Positions 16,606 to 23,213 of a stretch of 48,388 bases of DNA are shown piece after piece; the first letter of the stretch is position 1, and every line of letters starts with the position of its first letter. Made by a program: the position numbers and the translations under genes. The notes below the pieces were generated by a model. That model did no database searches. It saw nothing but the letters and a program-made list of their open reading frames with translations, and was not told where the DNA came from. Source of the stretch: Candidatus Allofournierella pullicola (lineage in GTDB: Bacteria; Bacillota; Clostridia; Oscillospirales; Ruminococcaceae); NCBI GenBank assembly GCA_019114225.1, contig DXFW01000007.1, positions 1 through 48,388 on the forward strand. Direction: 5' to 3'.

Positions 16606-17297
16606 GATGTGCCTCCTTCCCTGGGCGGGCGCAGCACCCAGCCGGAGCCCCGCACCGTGTGCAGCAGCCGCCGGTCCTCGGGCGCGTCCGCGTCGATTTT
16701 TTTGCGCAGGCGGCTCATGTAGCCGTCGATGTTGTTGGAGCTGCCCGCCTTTTCGTAGTTCCAGATCCGGTCCTCCAGCTGCTCCCGGCTGAGCACCGTG
16801 CCCGCATGGCGCATAAGGTGCTCCAGAATGGCGTACTCCTTGGGCAGCAGGGGAATGTCCCGTCCGGCCCGGGAGGCGCTGCGGCCCCGGGTGTCCAGCA
16901 CCAGGTCGCCCACCGTCAGCGTGTCGGTGCGGCTGCCCGCGTGCTTGCGGGTCATGGCTCGGATACGGGCCAGCAGCTCCTCAAAGGCAAAGGGCTTGAC
17001 GAGATAATCGTCCGCCCCCAGATCCAGCCCCGCCACCCGGTCGGCCACCGCGTCCCGGGCGGTGAGGAACAGCACCGGGATGTCGCTGCCCTCCGCCCGC
17101 AGCCGGGCCAGCAGCTGGTGACCGTCCATTTTGGGCATCATCACGTCCAGCACCATGCCGTCGTATTCCGCGCCGGCCAGATAGTCCAGTGCCTCCTCGC
17201 CGTCAAAACAGCCGTCCACGCTGTAGCCCGCCTTGGTGAGGGCCTTGACGATGAGCCGGTTCATGTCCCGGGTGTCCTCCACAACGAGAATGCGCAC
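16602..17297 (-). CDS. OmpR/PhoB-family response regulator
   Basis: 231 residues. Receiver domain MRILVVEDTRDMNRLIVKAL with phospho-acceptor D51 (VLDVMMPKMDGH), and conserved FLTARDAVADRVAGLDLGADDYLVKPF. A winged-helix DNA-binding domain follows (ALRTVRGSGWVL type at the C-terminus, LLPKEYAILEHLMRHAG). The start is GTG (17297) with AAAGGAGTG 7 nt upstream. An intrinsic terminator ends only about 10 bases before that ribosome site, leaving no room for a promoter between them. The 11-bp direct repeats at the PepSY promoter have the spacing expected for such a protein, making that gene a candidate target. Confidence 0.95.
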   Translation of the reverse strand: MRILVVEDTRDMNRLIVKALTKAGYSVDGCFDGEEALDYLAGAEYDGMVLDVMMPKMDGHQLLARLRAEGSDIPVLFLTARDAVADRVAGLDLGADDYLVKPFAFEELLARIRAMTRKHAGSRTDTLTVGDLVLDTRGRSASRAGRDIPLLPKEYAILEHLMRHAGTVLSREQLEDRIWNYEKAGSSNNIDGYMSRLRKKIDADAPEDRRLLHTVRGSGWVLRPPREGGTS

Positions 17298-17314
17298 GAA
17301 ACCACTCCTTTCGC

Positions 17315-17356
17315 AAAAAAGCGCGCCGGACAGGCCGGTGAAGGCCCCCGGCGCGC
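17315..17356 (-). terminator. Terminator between metA and the response-regulator gene
   Basis: On the minus strand, GCGCGCCGG (17356-17348) pairs perfectly with CCGGCGCGC (17329-17321), followed by six T. An inner GGCC-rich stem lengthens the hairpin. The response-regulator ribosome site follows directly. Confidence 0.85.
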
Positions 17357-17364
17357 ACGTCAGG

Positions 17365-18288
17365 TCACAGGGTGTCCAGTTCTCCCAAATCGTAGGGGGT
17401 GTTCTGGTACACATAATAGTTCAGCCAGTTGGTGTAGAGCAAAAAGGCATGGGCCCGCCAGCGGTACACCGGCTCTTTGGACGGGTCGTCGCCGGGGTAG
17501 TAGTGCTTGGGCAGGGCGATGGGCAGGCCCTTGGCCACGTCCCGGCGGTACTCCGCGTCCAGGGTCAGCCGCTCGTACTCCGGGTGGCCGGTGACGAAGA
17601 TCTGGCGGCCGCTGTCGGTGCTCATCAGATAGACGCCCGCCTCGTCGCTCTCCGCCAGCACCCGCAGGGCGCCGCAGGCTTTCACCTGCTCCTCGTCCAC
17701 GCCGGTGTGGCGGGAGTGGGGCGCCCAGAACTCCTCGTCAAAGCCCCGCACCAAGGGGTTCGAGGGCCGGGTGACCCGGTGGGGGAAGATACCGAACATC
17801 TTTTCGGGCAGCGGGCGCTTTTCAATGCCGAAATGGTGGTAGAGCGCCGCCTGCGCCCCCCAGCAGACGTGGAGGGTGGAGTAGACATTGGTGCGGGTGA
17901 AGTCCATGATCTCGCACAGTTCCTGCCAGTAGTCCACTTCCTCAAAGGGCATTTGCTCCACCGGCGCGCCGGTGATGATCATGCCGTCGAACCGCTCGCT
18001 GCGAATTTCGTCAAAGGTCTTGTAAAAGGCCTCCATGTGGCCGCCGGGCACATGGCTGGCGGCGTGGCTGGCGGTGTGCAGCAGCGTCAGCTGCACCTGC
18101 AGCGGGCTGTTGGCCAGAAGGCGCGCCAGCTGGGTCTCGGTGGCGATCTTGGTGGGCATGAGGTTCAGCGCCACAATGCGCAGCGGGCGGATGTGCTGGG
18201 TGCGGGCCCGGCGCTTGTGCATGACGAACACGTTCTCGCTGCCCAGCACCCCATAAGCGGGCAGCGTTTTGGGGATGATGAGAGGCAC
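17365..18288 (-). CDS. metA: Homoserine O-acetyltransferase (MetA type)
   Basis: Activates homoserine to O-acetyl-L-homoserine for methionine synthesis. 307 residues. The catalytic triad is visible: C142 (TLHVCWGAQAALY), H235 and E237 (FVTGHPEYE). Residue 111 is Glu (ITGAPVEQM), the residue known to mark acetyl-CoA specificity, where succinyltransferases have Gly. The family is often annotated as succinyltransferase in error. Located 29 nt downstream of metY, whose enzyme uses its product. ATG after AAAGGAGAGC. Confidence 0.96.
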   Translation of the reverse strand: MPLIIPKTLPAYGVLGSENVFVMHKRRARTQHIRPLRIVALNLMPTKIATETQLARLLANSPLQVQLTLLHTASHAASHVPGGHMEAFYKTFDEIRSERFDGMIITGAPVEQMPFEEVDYWQELCEIMDFTRTNVYSTLHVCWGAQAALYHHFGIEKRPLPEKMFGIFPHRVTRPSNPLVRGFDEEFWAPHSRHTGVDEEQVKACGALRVLAESDEAGVYLMSTDSGRQIFVTGHPEYERLTLDAEYRRDVAKGLPIALPKHYYPGDDPSKEPVYRWRAHAFLLYTNWLNYYVYQNTPYDLGELDTL

Positions 18289-18317
18289 TCTGCCGCTCTC
18301 CTTTCAAATGGGAATGG

Positions 18318-19598
18318 TCACACCTGCTCCAGCGCCTGGGCGATGTCGGCAATGAGGTCGCGGCTGTCTTCAAGACCGCAGCTGAAACGCACCAGATCCG
18401 GGCTCACCCCGGCGGCCGCCAGCTCCTCGTCGTTCATCTGGCGGTGGGTGGCGCTGGCCGGGTGGAGGCAGCAGGTGCGGGCGTCGGCCACATGGGTCTC
18501 GATGGCCGCCAGCTTCAGGTGCTTCATAAAGGTCTCGGCGGCCTTGCGCCCGCCCTTGACCCCGAAGCTCACCACGCCGCAGCCGCCGTTCGGCAGATAC
18601 TTCTGGGCCAGGGCGTAGTGCTTGTCATCGGGCAGGCCAGAGTAGCTCACCCAGGAGACCTTCGGATGGTCGTGGAGGAACTCCGCCACGGCCTGGGCGT
18701 TCTCGCAGTGACGCTTCATGCGCACATGCAGGCTCTCCAGCCCCAGGTTCAAAAGGAAAGCGCTCTGGGGGCTCTGCACGCTGCCGAAGTCCCGCATGAG
18801 CTGGGCGGTGGCTTTGGTGATGTAGGCGCCTTCCAGGCCGAAGCGCTCGGTGTACACCACGCCGTGGTAGCTCTCGTCGGGGGTGCACAGGCCGGGGAAC
18901 TTGTCGGGATACTTGGTCCAGTCAAAGCGGCCGCTGTCCACAATGGCGCCGCCCACGGCGGAGCCGTGGCCGTCCATGTACTTGGTGGTGGAGTGGGTCA
19001 CGATGTCCGCGCCCCACTCGAAGGGCCGGCAGTTCACCGGGGTGGCGAAGGTGTTGTCGATGATGAGGGGCACGCCGTGGGCGTGGGCCGCCTTGGCGAA
19101 CTTTTCAATGTCCAGCACGGTGAGGGCGGGGTTGGCGATGGTCTCGCCGAACACGGCCCTGGTGTTGGGGCGGAAGGCGGCGTTCAGCTCTTCCTCGGTG
19201 CAGTCCGGGTCCACGAAGGTGAACTCAATGCCCATCCGCTTCATGGTCACGGCAAAGAGGTTGTAGGTGCCGCCGTAGATGGTGCTGCTGCTCACCACAT
19301 GGTCGCCGCAGCCGGCGATGTTGAACACCGCGTAGAAGCTGGCCGCCTGGCCGGAGCTGGTGAGCATAGCGGCGGTGCCGCCCTCCAGCGCGCAGATCTT
19401 TGCGGCCACCGTGTCGCAGGTGGGGTTCTGCAGCCGGCTGTAGAAGTAGCCGCTGGCCTCCAGATCGAACAGTTTGCCCATGTCCTCGCTGGTGGCGTAT
19501 TTAAAAGTGGTGCTCTGGATGATGGGCACCTGGCGGGGCTCGCCGTTGCCCGGCGTGTAGCCGCCCTGCACGCAGATACTGTTGAGATGAAGATCCAT
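18318..19598 (-). CDS. metY: O-acetylhomoserine aminocarboxypropyltransferase (sulfhydrylase)
   Basis: PLP enzyme that makes homocysteine from O-acetylhomoserine and sulfide, the direct sulfhydrylation route. 426 residues, the long MetY length rather than the ~390 of cystathionine enzymes. N-terminal motif QVPIIQSTTFKYATSEDM, substrate motif SSGQAASFYAVFNIAGCGDH, and PLP lysine K206 (IVTHSTTKYMDGHG). Paired with metA (E111, acetyl type), which matches the substrate. Own promoter at 19660-19688. ATG follows GGGGAGGG. I see no SAM riboswitch or T-box in its leader. Confidence 0.95.
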   Translation of the reverse strand: MDLHLNSICVQGGYTPGNGEPRQVPIIQSTTFKYATSEDMGKLFDLEASGYFYSRLQNPTCDTVAAKICALEGGTAAMLTSSGQAASFYAVFNIAGCGDHVVSSSTIYGGTYNLFAVTMKRMGIEFTFVDPDCTEEELNAAFRPNTRAVFGETIANPALTVLDIEKFAKAAHAHGVPLIIDNTFATPVNCRPFEWGADIVTHSTTKYMDGHGSAVGGAIVDSGRFDWTKYPDKFPGLCTPDESYHGVVYTERFGLEGAYITKATAQLMRDFGSVQSPQSAFLLNLGLESLHVRMKRHCENAQAVAEFLHDHPKVSWVSYSGLPDDKHYALAQKYLPNGGCGVVSFGVKGGRKAAETFMKHLKLAAIETHVADARTCCLHPASATHRQMNDEELAAAGVSPDLVRFSCGLEDSRDLIADIAQALEQV

Positions 19599-19659
19599 TT
19601 CTTAAAACCCTCCCCTTATAGGTTCCGCCCGGCGGGCGGAAAAAACACGTTACTTTATT

Positions 19660-19688
19660 ATTTTAGCCTATCCGTGCCGGTGTTGCAA
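19660..19688 (-). promoter_or_regulatory. Promoter of metY-metA
   Basis: Minus-strand TTGCAA (19688-19683), a 17-bp spacer and TAAAAT (19665-19660). It begins only 7 bp past the aroF stop. The 60-nt leader holds a CCGCCC-GCC-GGGCGG hairpin (about 19626-19640). Confidence 0.65.
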
Positions 19689-19694
19689 GGCGCT

Positions 19695-20708
19695 TCAGTC
19701 CAGCGTCTTGCCCATCAGGCTCACCAGCGGGCGCAGCTTGTCCATCAAAGCGGAGAACTGTGCCGGGGTCAGGCTCTGGGCCCCGTCGCACAAAGCGTGG
19801 GCGGGGTCGTTGTGCACCTCCACCATCAGCCCGTCCGCTCCGGCGGCCACCGCGGCGGCCGCCAGGGGCTCCACCATCCAGGCAATGCCCGCCGCGTGGC
19901 TGGGGTCGATGACCACCGGCAGATGGGTCATTTTTTTCAGCATGGGCACGGCGCTGATGTCCAGCGTGTTGCGCATGCTGGGCTCAAAGGTGCGAATGCC
20001 CCGCTCGCACAGAATGACCTGGTCGTTGCCCTCGGCCATGATGTACTCGGCGCTCATCACCAGCTCTTCCAGCGTGGCGGAAAGCCCGCGCTTGAGCAGA
20101 ACCGGCCGCCCGCTCTGGCCCACGGCCTTGAGCAGTTCGAAGTTCTGCATGTTCCGCGCGCCCACCTGAACAAGGTCCACGTCGGCAAAGAGGGGCAGGT
20201 GCTCGGTGTTCATGATCTCTGTCACGATGGGCATGCCGGTCTTTGCCCGGGCGTGGCGCAGCAGCTCCAGCCCTTCCGCCCGCATGCCCTGGAAGGAGTA
20301 GGGAGAGGTGCGGGGCTTGAAAGCGCCGCCCCGCAAAAGTCTGGCCCCCGCCGCCTGCACCGAGGCGGCCACCGTTTCGATCTGGCTCTCGCTCTCCACG
20401 CTGCAGGGCCCGGCGATGACGGCGAAGTGCCCGCCGCCCACCGAAACGCCCCCCACGTCCACCACCGTGTCCTCCGGGTGGAACTTGCGGTTGGCCTTTT
20501 TGTAGGGCTCGCTCACCCGGCGCACGTCCTCCACCACCGGGCTGGCCCGCAGCCAGCTCTCGGCGATGGATTTGGTGTCGCCCACAAGGCCCAGGATGTG
20601 GGTCTCCGCGCCCTGGCTCTCATGGATGGAAAGGCCCCGGCCCTCCAGCTCTTTGCACAGGTCCTTCACCGCCGCCTGGTCGGCGTTCTGCTTCAGAATG
20701 ATGATCAT
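19695..20708 (-). CDS. aroF: 3-deoxy-7-phosphoheptulonate (DAHP) synthase, type I-beta
   Basis: First step of aromatic amino acid synthesis: phosphoenolpyruvate plus erythrose-4-phosphate to DAHP. 337 residues. An N-terminal ferredoxin-like regulatory domain of about 70 residues (MIIILKQNADQAAVKDLC ...) precedes the barrel, as in Thermotoga-type enzymes feedback-inhibited by Tyr/Phe. Barrel motifs: FAVIAGPCSVES, RGGAFKPRTSPYSFQGM, QVGARNMQNFELL, LKRGLSATLEE, VIDPSHAAG and EVHNDPAHALCDG. ATG (20708) has GAAGGGGG 8-9 nt upstream. It lies downstream of a leader peptide rich in Tyr and Phe and an intrinsic terminator, so it should be controlled by transcription attenuation. Confidence 0.96.
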   Translation of the reverse strand: MIIILKQNADQAAVKDLCKELEGRGLSIHESQGAETHILGLVGDTKSIAESWLRASPVVEDVRRVSEPYKKANRKFHPEDTVVDVGGVSVGGGHFAVIAGPCSVESESQIETVAASVQAAGARLLRGGAFKPRTSPYSFQGMRAEGLELLRHARAKTGMPIVTEIMNTEHLPLFADVDLVQVGARNMQNFELLKAVGQSGRPVLLKRGLSATLEELVMSAEYIMAEGNDQVILCERGIRTFEPSMRNTLDISAVPMLKKMTHLPVVIDPSHAAGIAWMVEPLAAAAVAAGADGLMVEVHNDPAHALCDGAQSLTPAQFSALMDKLRPLVSLMGKTLD

Positions 20709-20732
20709 TTCAAAATGCCCCCTTCGGATAAC

Positions 20733-20769
20733 AAAAAACCGGGAAGCCTGCCGCCGCAGACCTCCCGGT
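20733..20769 (-). terminator. Attenuator terminator of aroF
   Basis: Minus-strand ACCGGGAGGTCTGC (20769-20756) pairs along all 14 bases (two G-T) with GCAGGCTTCCCGGT (20751-20738) around the loop GGCG, followed by a T run. It lies between the leader peptide and aroF, 25 nt from the aroF start. Confidence 0.92.
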
Positions 20770-20800
20770 GGTTTTGTGTGTCGGAACGCGCTTTTCTGCG
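20755..20800 (-). promoter_or_regulatory. Predicted antiterminator of the aroF leader
   Basis: Minus-strand CGCAGA (20800-20795) can pair with TCTGCG (20760-20755), and TTCCG (20786-20782) with CGGGA (20767-20763, one G-T). The two helices nest and consume the 5' arm of the terminator. The first arm starts 3 nt after the leader stop codon, so a ribosome terminating there would block it, while one stalled upstream would not. Confidence 0.6.
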
Positions 20801-20803
20801 CCC

Positions 20804-20896
20804 TTACACTCCCGCCTGACCGCAGCAAACAGAGCCTTTACCTTCCATGAAGTAAAAGCCGTAATAATACATGCTGGCGGTGAACAGAGAATGCAT
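20804..20896 (-). CDS. aroF leader peptide
   Basis: A 30-codon open frame, MHSLFTASMYYYGFYFMEG then KGSVCCGQAGV, read on the minus strand. It contains four Tyr and four Phe codons, clustered at positions 10-16 as Y-Y-Y-G-F-Y-F. GAGGTG lies 4 nt before its ATG, and a consensus promoter lies 27 nt upstream of that. It ends just before the antiterminator/terminator pair that precedes DAHP synthase. This is the layout of a ribosome-mediated attenuator sensing charged tRNA-Tyr/Phe. The peptide itself probably has no other role. Confidence 0.85.
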   Translation of the reverse strand: MHSLFTASMYYYGFYFMEGKGSVCCGQAGV

Positions 20897-20929
20897 GGCG
20901 CACCTCGCGCTTTCAAAAGATTTGTGCAA

Positions 20930-20958
20930 AGCATAGCACGCCCCGAACGCTTTGTCAA
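20930..20958 (-). promoter_or_regulatory. Promoter of the aroF leader transcript
   Basis: Minus-strand TTGACA (20958-20953, consensus), a 17-bp spacer ending GTGC, and TATGCT (20935-20930). Strong sigma-A promoter with extended -10; transcript starts near 20923, giving a leader of about 215 nt. Confidence 0.85.
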
Positions 20959-20985
20959 GACAAAGCGCGCCCCCCTTGCGCCGCG

Positions 20986-20994
20986 TGCTACAAT
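20986..20994 (+). promoter_or_regulatory. Extended -10 promoter of ybaK
   Basis: TGC-TACAAT at 20986-20994, about 50 nt before ybaK and divergent from the aroF promoter. No good -35 is visible at the proper distance. Confidence 0.45.
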
Positions 20995-21046
20995 AAAAGA
21001 AAAAGCGCCCGGCTCTGCCGGGGGCGGAAAAAAAGGGGAAAGAAAA

Positions 21047-21532
21047 ATGGCGCAGCCCAAGACCAACGCCATGCGCATGCTGGACAAGGCGAAGGTGAAC
21101 TATACATTCCACGAGTACGATCATTCCGACGGGGCCATCGACGGGGTGGCCGTGGCGGCAAAGCTGGGGCAGGACCCGGCGCGGGTGTTCAAAACGCTGG
21201 TGACCCAGGGGGCCAGCCGGGCCTTTTATGTGTTCGTCATCCCGGTGGCGGAGGAGCTGGACCTGAAAGCCGCCGCCCGGGCGGTGGGAGAGAAGAGCGT
21301 GGCCATGCTCCATGTGGCGGACCTGCTCAAGACCACCGGCTATATCCGGGGCGGGTGCAGCCCGGTGGGCATGAAAAAAGCCTTTGTCACCACGGTGGAC
21401 GCCAGCGCTCAGGACAAGAAGACCATCATGGTCAGCGCCGGGCGGATCGGGGCCCAGGTGGAGCTTGCCCCCGCCGATCTTCTGGCCGTCACCGGCGCAA
21501 AATACGCCGCCATCACCGCCGGGAAAGTATGA
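21047..21532 (+). CDS. ybaK: Cys-tRNA(Pro)/Cys deacylase, YbaK/EbsC family
   Basis: 161 residues of the YbaK fold: NAMRMLDKAKVNYTFHEYDH, VFKTLVTQG, FVIPVAEELDLKAAARAVG, then KTTGYIRGGCSPVGMKKAF, the family active-site region. YbaK hydrolyses Cys mis-charged onto tRNA-Pro. ATG follows AAAGGGGAAAG. It lies between the divergent aroF leader and the purE leader, with no evident functional link to either. Confident in family; substrate is inferred from characterised members. Confidence 0.93.
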   Translation: MAQPKTNAMRMLDKAKVNYTFHEYDHSDGAIDGVAVAAKLGQDPARVFKTLVTQGASRAFYVFVIPVAEELDLKAAARAVGEKSVAMLHVADLLKTTGYIRGGCSPVGMKKAFVTTVDASAQDKKTIMVSAGRIGAQVELAPADLLAVTGAKYAAITAGKV

Positions 21533-21678
21533 CTACCAAGCGATTTGATTGGTAATCGTGCCAAAAATGCATGGGGAAAACAATGCGCCCGAAGCAAATG
21601 TTCTGAAAATGTTTTCGGGGGTGCGAAACGGGTTGCATTTTGCCGCCGCACCCTTTAAACTGAAAGGGTAGAAAACAC

Positions 21679-21719
21679 GCCCGCGCGCCGCGCCCAGCGG
21701 CGGTGGGCAAGATTTTTTT
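21679..21719 (+). terminator. First terminator-like hairpin upstream of purE
   Basis: GCCC...GCCGC loop GCGGC...GGGC (21679-21708), followed by AAGA and seven T (21713-21719). It could end the ybaK transcript or act inside the pur leader, depending on where transcription starts. Confidence 0.65.
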
Positions 21720-21837
21720 GCAGGAGGTGCGCGGCATGGGGCGTTGTGTGTTTGGGCGGCCCGGTTCCCATGGCGGGGCGAAGTGCCGCACCTGCAAACA
21801 GCGGGGGAAGAGCACCCCTATCACAAAGTAACACAAA

Positions 21838-21875
21838 GGCCGTGGTGTAAGTGTGCACCACGCCTTTTCTTTTTT
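21838..21875 (+). terminator. Second terminator (probable attenuator) before purE
   Basis: GGC-(C)-GTGGTG (21838-21847) pairs with CACCAC-GCC (21856-21864), one bulged C, followed by TTTTCTTTTTT. It ends 8 nt before the purE ribosome site, so it must be read through for purE expression. Confidence 0.85.
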
Positions 21876-21898
21876 GATTACAGGGAGGTCGAACAAAG

Positions 21899-22405
21899 GT
21901 GACACAGACAAAAAAAGTGGCCGTTTTGATGGGCAGCGACAGTGACTGGCCGGTGGTGAAAGCCGCCTGCGCCGAGCTGAAACGGCTGGACATCCCCTTC
22001 GAGGCCCACATCCTCAGCGCCCACCGCACCCCCGCCGAGGCGGCGGAGTTTTCCAAATCCGCGCGGGACAAGGGCTTCGGCGTCATCCTGTGCGCGGCGG
22101 GCATGGCCGCCCACCTGGCCGGCGCCGTTGCCGCCAACACCACCCTGCCGGTGGTGGGCATTCCCATGAAGGGCGGCGCCGTGGACGGGCTGGACGCGCT
22201 GCTTGCCACCGTGCAAATGCCCAGCGGTATCCCCGTGGCCACCGTGGCGCTGAACGGCGCGAAGAACGCCGCTGTGCTGGCCGCCCAGATCCTGGCCGTC
22301 ACCGACGAGCGCCTGGCCGCCCTGCTTGCCGCCGACCGCGCCGCCATGGCCGCCCAGATCGCCAAAAAGGAAGAAGCCCTGCAGGCCCAGCTTGCCGAGC
22401 TGTGA
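21899..22405 (+). CDS. purE: N5-carboxyaminoimidazole ribonucleotide mutase
   Basis: 168 residues: [18 protein letters not shown] (phosphate-binding), [14 protein letters not shown] (catalytic His), [19 protein letters not shown] and [26 protein letters not shown] is the class I PurE form, which normally works with PurK; no purK is in this window. The start is GTG with GGGAGG 10 nt upstream. First gene of a one-direction purine operon that continues to 33361 or beyond, behind a terminator-bearing leader. The reaction is transfer of the carboxyl group from N5 to C4 of the imidazole ring; direct AIR carboxylation cannot be ruled out without PurK. Confidence 0.95.
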   Translation: MTQTKKVAVLMGSDSDWPVVKAACAELKRLDIPFEAHILSAHRTPAEAAEFSKSARDKGFGVILCAAGMAAHLAGAVAANTTLPVVGIPMKGGAVDGLDALLATVQMPSGIPVATVALNGAKNAAVLAAQILAVTDERLAALLAADRAAMAAQIAKKEEALQAQLAEL

Positions 22406-22448
22406 CTCAAGCGTGACTCAACATATCAATAAAAAGGAGCGTTTAACA

Positions 22449-23156
22449 ATGAAAAAGATGGAACAGCTGTACGAGGGCAAAGCCAAGAAAGTGTTCGCCA
22501 CCGACGACGCGAACCTGGTCATCGTGGATTATAAGGACGACGCCACCGCCGGCGACGGCGCCAAGAAGGGCACCATCCGGGGCAAGGGCGTTGTGAACAA
22601 CCGCCTGTCCAACAACCTGATGAAAATGCTGGAGGGCAAGGGCGTGCCCACCCACTTTGTGGAGGAGCTGAGCGACCGTGAGACCCTGGTGAAGAAGGTC
22701 GAGATCGTGCCCCTGGAGGTCATCGTGCGCAACGTGGCCGCCGGCAGCTTCACCAAGCGCCTGGGTGTGCCCGAGGGCACCGTTCTGAAGTGCCCCACCC
22801 TGGAGTTCAGCTACAAGAACGACGATCTGCACGATCCCCTCATCAACCACTACCATGCCCTGGCCCTGGGCCTTGCCACCCAGGCCGAAATTGATACCAT
22901 CAGCGAGTACGCCTTCAAGGTGAACAGCATTCTCAGCGAGTACCTGCTGGGCTTCAACATCCGCCTCATCGACTTCAAGCTGGAGTTCGGCCGCCTTGCG
23001 GACGGCCAGATCGTGCTGGCCGACGAGATCAGCCCCGACACCTGCCGCTTCTGGGACGCCACCACCGGCGCTCATCTGGACAAGGACCTGTTCCGCCGGG
23101 ATCTGGGCGGCGAGGAAGAAGCCTACCAGGAGGTCATGGCCCGTCTTCTGGGCTGA
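22449..23156 (+). CDS. purC: Phosphoribosylaminoimidazole-succinocarboxamide synthase
   Basis: SAICAR synthetase: joins CAIR and aspartate with ATP. 235 residues, normal length. Starts [17 protein letters not shown] (P-loop region), then [35 protein letters not shown] and [20 protein letters not shown], ending with the [10 protein letters not shown] motif. ATG with AAAAGGAGCG upstream. 43 nt after purE and 57 nt before purF. Confidence 0.97.
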   Translation: MKKMEQLYEGKAKKVFATDDANLVIVDYKDDATAGDGAKKGTIRGKGVVNNRLSNNLMKMLEGKGVPTHFVEELSDRETLVKKVEIVPLEVIVRNVAAGSFTKRLGVPEGTVLKCPTLEFSYKNDDLHDPLINHYHALALGLATQAEIDTISEYAFKVNSILSEYLLGFNIRLIDFKLEFGRLADGQIVLADEISPDTCRFWDATTGAHLDKDLFRRDLGGEEEAYQEVMARLLG

Positions 23157-23213
23157 GCCGGTCCGCGGCCGGCGGGGCCGGCCAGCGCAACCACGAGCAT
23201 AGAAAGGGAAACT

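Larger units (their letters stand above)
21533..21898 (+). ncRNA. Structured purE leader (unassigned riboswitch/attenuator) and ybaK-purE intergenic region
   Basis: 366 bases without a gene. In order: a weak hairpin after the ybaK stop; AAATGTT repeated with an 11-bp period (21596-21602, 21607-21613); a possible promoter TTGCAT (21633-21638), 17 bp, TAAACT (21656-21661); a first hairpin with seven T (21679-21719); a long bulged hairpin whose arms TTTGCAG/GTGCG/GCA and TGC/CGCAC/CTGCAAA span 21717-21798; a small GGGG/CCCC hairpin; and a second terminator (21838-21875) just before the purE ribosome site. This is the architecture of a terminating regulatory leader. The guanine-aptamer core sequences are absent, and I cannot assign PRPP, ykkC or any other class by eye. 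Confidence 0.55.

Noticed and set aside
19599-19694. SAM riboswitch or T-box before metY
   Set aside because: The leader is only about 60 nt, with one simple hairpin and no S-box or T-box sequence.
21533-21898. Guanine/adenine riboswitch upstream of purE
   Set aside because: The conserved purine-aptamer junction sequences are not found on either strand.
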